Shown here in pieces: positions 15,101 through 26,800 of a stretch of 64,000 bases of DNA. A program made the translations under genes and the position numbers. How positions within the stretch are numbered: position 1 is the first letter of the stretch; every line of letters starts with the position of its first letter. The DNA comes from Siderastrea radians. Lineage: Eukaryota; Cnidaria; Anthozoa; Scleractinia; Rhizangiidae. The notes below the pieces were generated by a model. That model was given only the letters and a program-made list of their open reading frames with translations, was not told where the DNA came from and did not search any database. The stretch is taken from NCBI GenBank assembly GCA_964017195.1, contig CAXHKT010000131.1:56683-120682 (forward strand), written 5' to 3'.

Positions 15101-17848
15101 AAATTGCAAGAGGACGGCCCTACTGAGGAAAATAAATAATAGCAACAAATGGTAAAAGAGAACCAACAGATATAAAAATATCAATAAATATTAAACGATA
15201 GTGAGTACGTATAATCAGAAAAGAAAATAGGAGAGGAAAACAATGAGTCAGAGCTATTCCTTAATAACTAGATTATCTTGCTTCGTTATGAGAAATTCTC
15301 AACTCTTTGCAGTCCCTAAAGGTTGCTTACGATTCACTCTCTGGGGCACTTTACCATCACAGATAAACCACCACACTGTGAATGCATTTAAAATCCCAGA
15401 AGACACACTTTTAGCGTACTAAAATATTCTTTAAGAGGACAGAGCAGAGTTAATGCAGATCACGATTTTAATCGTTCTCAAATACCATGTAATACGTACT
15501 TGGAGTACAACGACCCTTGCTTAAAGAGAAGTCGTCAATTGCGATGTCACCAGTAATGCTTCTTCCTCTTATTCCTTCAAAAATTACCTGCAATGGTTCA
15601 AAGAGTTATTAAAACTGCCACTTTAAACTAATCAAGTCTTCTTACAAAAGCGTCGCGCCCCTGCCAAACCGTAATTTCACCAGGGAGAAAACACACTACA
15701 TGAAAGTCCTCTTTAATACCACCTTTCAAGGGTTTAAATGTTCTTGCATCCAATAAAAATAGTTTAAACAGTGATTATTCATTCGCGCTGAAATGATAAA
15801 TTTTCAAAGAGACGAATATGTTTCACTCAATTCTGAAGATAGGTAAAATGCCTAGATGGTCAAAACATTCTTTTTGCGACGAACAAATGGAGTATGTTTA
15901 GGACACATGGAACGTGGATAATGCACATTTTCCTGTCAGATATTTGGAGACTAGTTATTTATTACAGTGCATGGTAGAGCAAAAATCAGGTATAGTGTTT
16001 TCTAGCAGCTAATTTTAGAACCAGGCCGCAGTTTAATGTTTTCTTACCCTTGCATTTCCAACGCGATATGTGGTTATCCTGGCCTCATACCATTTGTTGC
16101 CTCTGTTGCCACTCGCAGAGAACACCCTTCTACCATCGATCATGACATTCAGTCTCCCAATGGTTGAACCATACATATGGTAGAAGAATCTAAGGCACAT
16201 GTACCCGCTGAAACTCAGCAACGGACTGTTTAGTTTTGCATTGTCACCTAGCCTTCGAGGACTTGACGTTTCTATGTACATGTAATATCCTGTAAAAAAA
16301 AAAAATAATAAGAGTACACAACATTAAATTTGATGACCTCAAGTCAACTTCAACGTGGCTTTCCAAGTAATATGGCATTGCTCGGTTCTTGTGATCTATT
16401 TAAGACACGCTTTGATAGACTTTCACCCGACAAGGCTACTTGCAACCGGCATGAAAAGGACACGATTTATTGTGGAATGTATAGCAAATGAGTTTAAGAT
16501 TGCCTTGTCACTACAATTAATGCAAATTTAACAATCCTAGCTTCTTTCATGTGGAAATGATATATTTTCAGTTATGCTTTTGATAGAGAAGAATCAAAAC
16601 TGAAAACAAGTTAGTTGCCACTTGTATGTCTTTTATGTCATAAATTTGTTACTTGAATTTACTCGTTGTTATGAGCACTAATTGAATCTATTTCAAAAAG
16701 TAACATGTTACACTTTCTTTTCGTATTCTACTTTTCGAAAGTATGTTTTTATGGAAGAAAGCTTTCTTGGAGAAGCTGGGAAATGATTAAGAGGCAATGT
16801 CCACTAATACCGAGCGAAATCGAAAAGATGTGGCACATGATGAAAAATCAAAATTCTCGGTTTTTCGCCCAGAGATACCTTATGGTGGCTCTAGAAACGT
16901 GGTGGCATTTTTTGTTGAGAAACTATTTTTAAACCTCCAAAAAATTAAAAAACCGTTACCGCACTACGTGTCTCTACAAACACCCCGAATAAACGCGAAT
17001 CATACCTTCTCGTAAACTTCGCTCTGTTTCATTCGCGTCATGAAACAATCCTGTTTTGAGCTTAGAAATTTGCTGTTGAAGAGTTTACAAGTAATTTGAG
17101 TCGAATTATTCTTTTGTGGATTAATTTTCAAGGTCATGGCAGGTTGCTGAAAACCACTAAAATTCGCTTGCTTTGAATTCTCAATTTGGCACAGTTTTTC
17201 AAGAGAAAGTTTCCCTCCCCGGTAAAACACCGAATCACTTGAAATTCAGAATTCTTGAAAGAGGAAATGCCGTTCTTAAACCAGGTTTAAAAATTAGTTT
17301 CGGGCTTTTTATCAGCGCTGAGTACAAACGCTCTCAAAATCCCGATAATTACAACATTAACACGTCAACAATTGGCACATACCTGCGACCAAATAACCGA
17401 AAATGTGGACATTTCTTCTATTTTGGTTGGTATTCGGTTGTAATCCACAGCAGAAAGGTAATGTCTAGCTCACCTGAATATGGTATTGTCTAAATATCAG
17501 GTTCTGTGCGTACTCTTTCATAATAACCATCTTGGCGTCCGGGGTCAACAACATCACTGAAGCATCGCGTATTGGCAATCAACCCAAATGACTTATTTCC
17601 ATCCCGCCTCCTTTTGTTAAAATGAAGAACCTTCAGCAATAAAATGATTTTGCCTTATTTGAACTTCAAAAGAGTTTTCTCCTATAAGACGTCTTTTCTT
17701 GATCTGTATTCGTTGTAAAATTTCGAAACGATAATTTCTTGCCGAAAGCTTACAAGCCTGTTTAGTTTGAGTCACGCAAGAAAATGTCACGCACCTGATT
17801 TTACCTGACGTCGGGTTTGACTTGGAGGGGGAAATGCACAGGAAACAA

Positions 17849-17879
<31 letters not shown>

Positions 17880-20800
17880 GATAACAAGCAAGCAAAAAAC
17901 AAACAAACAAAAACAAAGCAATGAGAACTTTGAAAACCTGTGGACCCAAGGACCGATTACCGTCAACTGCCGCTTATAAGCCCTGGGCTTATACAACTTT
18001 GTAAGGGGTTTTGGGTGGGCTTATAAACGGAGGGGCTTATCTCTGGGGAGGGGGGCTTATAAGTTTCGAAATGAGCCACGGCAGTGTTGATCGAAATACG
18101 TTTTTAATTTACCAGTTTTTAATTAACCTTTGAAACGTCACAATAAATCGAATTCGTTTCAATTTTAATTTAACAACAAAATGAAAACTGTAACAACACG
18201 AACGTAACCGGAACGTAACAAAACAGAAGCTCAGAGTTCATCTTCGCAGTGTTCTGTGAGAGTGCTTAATATTAAGGAAACAGGGAAAACTAGAGGGCGA
18301 CTTATATCCGGTGGACCTTATACCGGATGTATTTTTTTGTTTACAGGTAGATGGGCCTATAACCGGGGGGGCTTGTAAACGGTTGGGCTTATAAGTGGCA
18401 GTTAACGGTATTTATGTATTTATCAGTATCATTAGAGGCAGTGAAGCCTTGGCAAAACCTTGCCTGTTACTAGGGCTTTGAAAAAGAAATTATTATTAGG
18501 TCTCTATGCATTGGTCTTCAAACATTGGTCAAGACAGGAGTGAGAATGTAAAAATGTATGTTGAGTTTACTCAAGCCCAAACCAGGGGTGTGGCCAGGGG
18601 TGCCGGAACCGTCCTTTTCGTTCTTTATAAGCTTGTGAAACCATTTTATGGCAAACCTAGCGGATTACAATTTTATACATGAAACTCGAAATTAAGTTGA
18701 GTTTGAAACTCAACTCATGTTGAAACTCATCATGACAAGGAGTCCTAATGTTCAGGGCTCTTTATCGCTTTCCGCCTGATCTTCTGAGCAGTGCAGGTGA
18801 CAAAGGTGGAGAACCATCCTTGTGACGAATGGCTAACGCTCGAAACGTCAGCTTTCAATCTCTTCACGGTGGCTCAATTTACCTTTTCAACTCAGTTGAT
18901 AAATACAAAGTTTTGTGTTTCGCTTCCCCACCGATGCACCACCACAGTTTCTCTAGAAACTAACCCCCTTGTTTGTCAAGAGACGGTTGTGCGATTTTTC
19001 TGCGTCTTCTCACGGTTGAGGAGAACGAGCTCGTTTTCGCTTAGAGCACTGCTATGGACGGTAGACCATCAGATGACAGGGCCTTACATTTCAGCGCAGT
19101 TATTGGTCTTATAGGTCCCACGCCATATGCTCTTCATACACGGACGGATTCCTTCTTTAGAAAATTGTATATTCACACCATCGATCTTCCAAGTGGTAAC
19201 TAAACGGCTTGCAATGGACGCGCACCGGATGACACTTAAGGATGGTTCTCCACCGGGACCGCGCTGTGATGGCAGACGTCATTAAGCAGATTAACACTAC
19301 CATACCAGCCCTGAAGACCCGGGACCGGGTCTTCAGGGCTGTTATGGTAGTGTTAATCTGCTTAATGACGTCTGCCATCACAGCGAGGAATGTACGAAAG
19401 TGGGTATGAGAAAAAAGTGTACTTACCAGAGCCCACAGGAGGGAAGACACCGATGTGTTGCAAAATAGCTTTGAACTACGACTTGTCATTTCCACGCTCT
19501 ACTTTCCTCACTTTCCCGTTCGAGGCATACTTAGACAGCCCTGGTAGAACTCAACATGACCAACGTCGATTAGTTCCCTCTGCGCTATTCCCAGACAAGA
19601 GCGATGGGCTGGGCAAATGGTCCATGTAAAGAATACTAATTAAAAATTCTTTTGCGCGTGCTAAAAGAAAATCAACGAAGCTCAACTTCTGAGTGGGTAT
19701 CGCTGATTTTAACACTGCAAGTGTGGCCCGAAAAGTCTTTTTTTGCAACTGGAACAGCAACTGCTTGTTCATATCGCTTGTAAGAGGCGCAAACGCCTGC
19801 AACTAGTTTCTGAAAAGAATAAGTGACCTCTATTCGCAGCCAAGGGAGATAACGGTTTGATTGGCTATTGTACTCGGTGACAGGGGTCCTGACTACGAGA
19901 ACTCCAAAGAACCTATCCTTTTACAATGGCGCGATATAGAGGAAGCGCTCTACAACTGCTGCGTGTTAAATCTGGCGTTTTCCTTTTTTTCTTTTTTTTA
20001 ACGAAAATTATCAGTTTTCAACATTTACTCAAAGCCGACCCGCACTTAAGACATTTTGTCTAGTTTCTCATAATGCCGCACCTGAAATTCTCACACGCCT
20101 GATTTCCAACAAGAAAATTATTTCCGCAAATGGCAGCTTCTCGGGACACTTTCTTCGACGCAACACTGGTGGCTTGGGAATAATATTGAAATCCTTCACC
20201 GTGAAATTAATTAGACTTGAAAAGTCGAACTCTTGAAAAGTCGAACTCTGCATATAAAGATATAAAAAATATAATACTTTGTGCTTCTAGTGAACACGTG
20301 ACAATTTTTTCCTCTCTCCAGAGCGTCACAAAATGTACATCTATGTAATCTGCAACTTGTTTTGCACAGGTCAGAATTGTGTAGTGAATAGTCCCGTCAT
20401 ATGTAGTATCACTCTATTTTACTAGTCGAAAGACATTTCAGGCATAACTTCGGCAGTGTAACATGACACCAAACAGGAGGACGGAATGTGAGTAAACAAA
20501 CACAGTTGTAGCCAAGTGCTACGCATTGAAAACTTACGATTATAGAGAAAAGTGAACTTAAAATTTTCAGGAAACTTGTAAAAAACAAATGGATGCCTTC
20601 TTTGTTAGCCTTTGATATATGCTTTAGTTTAAATCAGTAGTCCGGCATCTGGGATGAAAACGGGAAACGGTCATTCCGGTCGAGTTGCTGAAACAAACGC
20701 CATCACTATTTACATCGCCTTCTATGTTGTATAATTTCTTTCATAGCCTAAGTTATTTCAGATGTCCTAATCTTTCGATTTTTTCCCATTTTTGCAATCC

Positions 20801-23800
20801 CATCACCAAAGATCACCAAAACCTATCCTGTGACTTGACCAGAACCCGTTGCGTGACAGACAAATTTAGTTAAATCAGACCATAATAACAGTGCGGTTTC
20901 TGAGATTAATGTGGAGATCTCTGCAAAGTTATTTAGCTTCTTCAAGGAATTAACACTGGGAGATTTTAAAAACTCATTTGCCATTCGTTAAGGGATGTGA
21001 ATGTGTTGGCGGAGTCGTTATTCATAAGTTGAAAGTCAATCTGGAGATACCAGGAGATAACGGTCGATTCCACGCGTCAAGATGGCCCTTGGGCAGTACA
21101 CCTAAAACTTGACAAAACCTGGCATTTAGACAAAATCTTATTCAAGGTAAGCTAGATATGACCTTTATCCTGTACTTTTCATCCAAATACCAAAGGAAAC
21201 AAGGAAAAAATTCCAAGTTTTCGGCTATTCGGTAGGAGGCACGAGCCTATTGTTTGTACTGGTTGACAGGTTAATGTTGTGATTATCGGGATTTTGAGAG
21301 CGTTTGTACTCGGCGCTGATAAAAAGCCCGAAACTAATTTTTAAACCTGATTTTAGAATGGTATTTCGTCTTTCAAGAATTCTGAATTTCAAGTGATTTG
21401 GTGTTTTACCGGGGAGGAAAACTATCTCTTGAAAAACTGTGCCAAATTGAGAATTCAAAGCAAGCGAATTTTAGTGATTTTCAGCAGCTCGCCATGACCT
21501 TGAAAATTAATTCACAGATCTAAAACAGGACTCAATTACTTCCTACACACTTTAAAAGCAAACTTCCACGCTTAAAATGGGGGTTTTCTGGGGTGCAAAT
21601 CAAACAGAGCAAAGTTTACGAGAAGGTATGATACAGGTTTATTTCGCGTGTTTACAGGACACGTGTGGCGTAAACATGTTAAATTTTTTTTTCGGGCTTA
21701 AAAAAAATTTTCAAGATAAAAATTCCACCACGTTTCTTAGATTGCCATAGGGTATCCGTGGAAAATTTATGAGGGAATTTTATTTTTCATCATGTGCCGC
21801 CACTCGCTCGATGTTAGTGGACATCCCCTCTTAAAATGCATGTAAAAGTAAACCGTACAGGCAAAAAGTCTCCTTAATCACGCACCTCCTTTTCCAGTAT
21901 GGTCAGCCGACGGGCCTGTGTTAGAAGATGACGTTGGTCCCTTATGTCGAGTCCAGTCAAACTTGTCACTTTTGTCCTGCACAAAGCCACACATTGATCT
22001 GTCGAAATTGCAAGAGGACGGCCCTACTGAGGAAAATAAATAATAGCAACAAATGGTAAAAGAGAACCAACAGATATAAAAATATCAATAAATATTAAAC
22101 GATAGTGAGTACGTATAATCAGAAAAGAAAATAGGAGAGGAAAACAATGAGTCAGAGCTATTCCTTAATAACTAGATTATCTTGCTTCGTTATGAGAAAT
22201 TCTCAACTCTTTGCAGTCCCTAAAGGTTGCTTACGATTCACTCTCTGGGGCACTTTACCATCACAGATAAACCACCACACTGTGAATGCATTTAAAATCC
22301 CAGAAGACACACTTTTAGCGTACTAAAATATTCTTTAAGAGGACAGAGCAGAGTTAATGCAGATCACGATTTTAATCGCTCTCAAATACCATGTAATACG
22401 TACTTGGAGTACAACGACCCTTGCTTAAAGAGAAGTCGTCAATTGCGATGTCACCAGTAAAGCTGCTTCCTGTTATTCCCTCAAAAATTACCTGCAATGG
22501 TTCAAAGAGTTATTAAAACTGCCACTTTAAACTAATCAAGTCTTCTTACAAAAGCGTCGCGCCCCTGCCAAACCGTAATTTCACCAGGGAGAAAACACAC
22601 TAAATGAAAGTCCTCTTTAATACCACCTTTCAAGGGTTTAAATGTTCTTGCATTCAATAAAAATAGTTTAAACAGTGATTATTTATTTGCGCTGAAATGT
22701 AAATTTTCAAAGAGACGAATATGTTTCACTCAATTCTGAAGATAGCTAATATGCCTAGATGGTCAAAACATTCTCTTTGCGACGAACAAATGGAGTATGT
22801 TTAGGACACATGGAACGTGGATAATGCACATTTTCCTGTCAGATATTTGGAGACTAGTTATTTATTACAGTGCATGGTAGAGCAAAAATCAGGTATAGTG
22901 TTTTCTAGCAGCTAATTTTAGAACCAGGCCGCAGTTTAATGTTTTCTTACCCTTGCATTTCCAACGCGATATGTGGTTATCCTGGCCTCATACCATTTGT
23001 TGCCTTTGTTGCCACTCGCAGAGAACACCCTTCTACCATCGATCATGACATTCAGTCTCCCAATGGTTGAACCATACATATGGTAGAAGAATCTAAGGCA
23101 CATGTACCCGCTGAAACTCAGCAACGGACTGTTTAGTTTTGCATTGTCACCTAGCCTTCGAGGACTTGACGTTTCTATGTACATGTAATATCCTGTAAAA
23201 AAAAAATAATAATAAGAGTACACAACATTAAATTTGATGACTTCAAGTCAACTTCAACGTGGCTTTCCAAGTAATATGGCATTGCTCGGTTCTTGTGATC
23301 TATTTAAGACACACTTTGATAGACTTTCACCCGACAAGGCTACTTGCAACCGGCATGAAAAGGACACGATTTACTGTGGAATGTATAGCAAATGAGTTTA
23401 AGATTGCCTTGTCACTACAATTAATGCAAATTTAACAATCCTAGCTTCTTTCATGTGGAAATGATATATTTTCAGTTATGCTTTTAATTTGATAGAGAAG
23501 AATCAAAACTGAAAACAAGTTAGTTGCCACTTGTATGTCTTTTATGTCATAAATTTGTTACTTGAATTTACTCGTTGTTATGAGCACTAATTGAATCCAT
23601 TTCAAAAAGTAACATGTTACACTTTCTTTTCGTATTCTACTTTTCGAAAGTATGTTTTTATGGAAGAAAGCTTTCTTGGAGAAGCTGGGAAATGATTAAA
23701 ATGCATGTAAAAGTAAAACGTACAGGCAAAAAGTCTCCTTAATCACGCACCTCCTTTTCCAGTATGGTCAGCCGACGGGCCTGTGTTAGAAGATGACGTT

Positions 23801-26800
23801 GCTCCCTTATTACGAGTCCAGTCAAACTTGTCACTTTTGTCCTGCACAAAGCCACACATTGATCTGTCGAAATTGCAAGAGGACGGCCCTACTGAGGAAA
23901 ATAAATAATAGCAACAAATGGTAAAAGAGAACCAACAGATATAAAAATATCAATAAATATTAAACGATAGTGAGTACGTATAATCAGAAAAGAAAATAGG
24001 AGAGGAAAAAAATGAGTCAGAGCTATTCCTTAATAACTAGATTATCTTGCTTCGTTATGGGAAATTCTCAACTCTTTGCAGTCCCTAAAGGTTGCTTACG
24101 ATTCACTCTCTGGGACACTTTACCATCACAGATAAACCACCACACTGTGAATGCATTTAAAATCCCAGAAGACACACTTTTAGCGTACTAAAATATTCTT
24201 TAAGAGGACAGAGCAGAGTTAATGCAGATCACGATTTTAATCGCTCTCAAATACCATGTAATACGTACTTGGAGTACAACGACCCTTGCTTAAAGAGAAG
24301 TCGTCAATTGCGATGTCACCAGTAATGCTTCTTCCTCTTATTCCTTCAAAAATTACCTGCAATGGTTCAAAGAGTTATTAAAACTGCCACTTTCAAGTCT
24401 TCTTACAAAAGCGTCGCGCCCCTGCCAAACCGTAATTTCACCAGGGAGAAAACACACTACATGAAAGTCCTCTTTAATACCACCTTTCAAGGGTTTAAAT
24501 GTTCTTGCATCCAATAAAAATAGTTTAAACAGTGATTATTCATTCGAGCTGAAATGATAAATTTTCAAAGAGACGAATATGTTTCACTCAATTCTGAAGA
24601 TAGGTAAAATGCCTAGATGGTCAAAACATTCTTTTTGCGACGAACAAATGGAGTATGTTTAGGACACATGGAACGTGGATAATGCACATTTTCCTGTCAG
24701 ATATTTGGAGACTAGTTATTTATTACAGTGCATGGTAGAGCAAAAATCAGGTATAGCGTTTTCTAGCAGCTAATTTTAGAACCAGGCCGCAGTTTATAAT
24801 TAATGTTTTCTTACCCTTGCATTTCCAACGCGATATGTGGTTATCCTGGCCTCATACCATTTGTTGCCTTTGTTGCCACTCGCAGAGAACACCCTTCTAC
24901 CATCGATCATGACATTCAGTCTCCCAATGGTTGAACCATACATATGGTAGAAGAATCTAAGGCACATGTACCCGCTGAAACTCAGCAACGGACTGTTTAG
25001 TTTTGCATTGTCACCTAGCCTTCGAGGACTTGACGTTTCTATGTACATGTAATATCCTGTAAAAAAAAAATAATAATAAGAGTACACAACATTAAATTTG
25101 ATGACTTCAAGTCAACTTCAACGTGGCTTTCCAAGTAATATGGCATTGCTCGGTTCTTGTGATCTATTTAAGACACACTTTGATAGACTTTCACCCGACA
25201 AGGCTACTTGCAACCGGCATGAAAAGGACACGATTTATTGTGGAATGTATAGCAAATGAGTTTAAGATTGCCTTGTCACTACAATTAATGCAAATTTAAC
25301 AATCCTAGCTTCTTTCATGTGGAAATGATATATTTTCAGTTATGCTTTTGATAGAGAAGAATCAAAACTGAAAACAAGTTAGTTGCCACTTGTATGTCTT
25401 TTATGTCATAAATTTGTTACTTGAATTTACTCGTTGTTATGAGCACTAATTGAATCTATTTCAAAAAGTAACATGTTACACTTTTTTTCGTATTCTACTT
25501 TTCGAAAGTATGTTTTTATGGAAGAAAGCTTTCTTGGAGAAGCTGGGAAATGATTAAAATGCATGTAAAAGTAAAACGTACAGGCAAAAAGTCTCCTTAA
25601 TCCCAATTATACCAGGGCCAGAGGCCTGCCAGTATAATTGAAATTATATAAACAAACGAAGTGAGAAATATATGAGAAAACATCAGGTAGAATCCCACTT
25701 ACTGTGCTACGAACCACTCTTTAACACATCTAGAATAAAAGAAAAACATAACTGTACCCCCCTGGGTAAGAAAATGTCACACATGACGTAATACCATAAC
25801 TCCCTGCGATCGTATAATAGACCCCTGGCCTCTGAGCCCTCCATTCTTTTAACGCTGTGGACGGTTAACACTATTGTTCTTGTATTGGCACCATAGACAT
25901 GGTACCTGAAAGTGTAAAAATGAGGTGTCACCGTCGACAGGGAAGGGTGGGTGGGTCCTCATATATTTCTCACTTCGTTTGTTTATATAATTTCAATTAT
26001 ACTGGCAGGCCTCTGGCCCTGGTATAATTGGGATTATATTACACAAACTCCGTTCGAAATATATGAGAAAACATCAGGTAGAGTTCAACGCAGAAGGATG
26101 GTGCCAATAATAGACAGACAGAATCAAATAACTTGAAAGACTTTAATGTCATAACAAAAATACTGCAAAGTTGACAAAGTCAATAAGGGGAAGGTGAGGT
26201 AATTCACCATAACATCATCAGATTGCTTAACTGAAATCTCAAAGTCATGAGCTGTTTGTAAGCTCAATGTATGGTTAGTATAAAGTTACAAAAAGTTTCA
26301 ATGAAGAACAGCATGTGCAAAAGTTGAGCTGTGAACAGGTTTGTAATAAAACTTCTGAAATGTAGATGGAGAAGACCAGTCAGCCATCTTCAAAATCTCA
26401 GATAATGGGACGTTGGAATTGGCAGCTGCAGTGGTTGAAGCTCCACGCACAGAATGTGCCTTAAAGATATCACTATTGACTCCAGAAGCCTTCAGAAGAG
26501 AACGTAGCCACCTTGCCAAGGATGGAGCCGAAATTGGTTTGTGAGGCTTCACATACGATATAAATAATGGATCTGGTTTAGACGAGGGGATAGCTGGACG
26601 AACTGAACGTGTAGCCTTTAAGTAGCAACGTAATGTCTCTACTGGGCATAACTTGGAGTTTGAAGGGAAACGCGCGAAGAAAGCCTTCGGTAGTTGATCA
26701 GCTGTGCCCCTTTTACGAGGAGACGAGAGAATAAACTCAACACCATCAGGGAGGATGCGGCAGTGGCGTAGATCCAGCTTTGTAAGTGCTGAAACTCTTT

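Larger units (their letters stand above)
16791..21830. mobile_element. 5.04-kb inverted-repeat element with TTAA target duplication (piggyBac-like, no transposase seen)
   Basis: Inserted in the A-B intron of module 14. TTAA occurs on both sides (16787-16790 and 21831-21834), and empty modules have a single TTAA there. The ends are inverted: gaggcaatgtccactaat at the left and, on the other strand, gaggggatgtccactaac at the right. The similarity continues with gaps for about 600 bp (16791-17400 against 21230-21830), including a shared segment that translates as [11 protein letters not shown]. The interior (17400-21230) shows no DDD transposase or other recognisable gene, only nested repeats. 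The TTAA duplication suggests piggyBac mobilisation, but other families cannot be excluded. Confidence 0.82.

Noticed and set aside
17617..17996. Cys-rich minus frames
   Set aside because: The poly-Cys and poly-Val runs are the translated (CAA)n microsatellite.
19157..19495. Minus 112-codon frame
   Set aside because: It runs straight through the palindrome, so its sequence is largely self-complementary repeat and has no family motifs.
16791..21830. Assignment of the TTAA element as a definite piggyBac transposon
   Set aside because: Only the TTAA duplication supports it; no transposase is seen and the termini do not show a sequence I can tie to that family.
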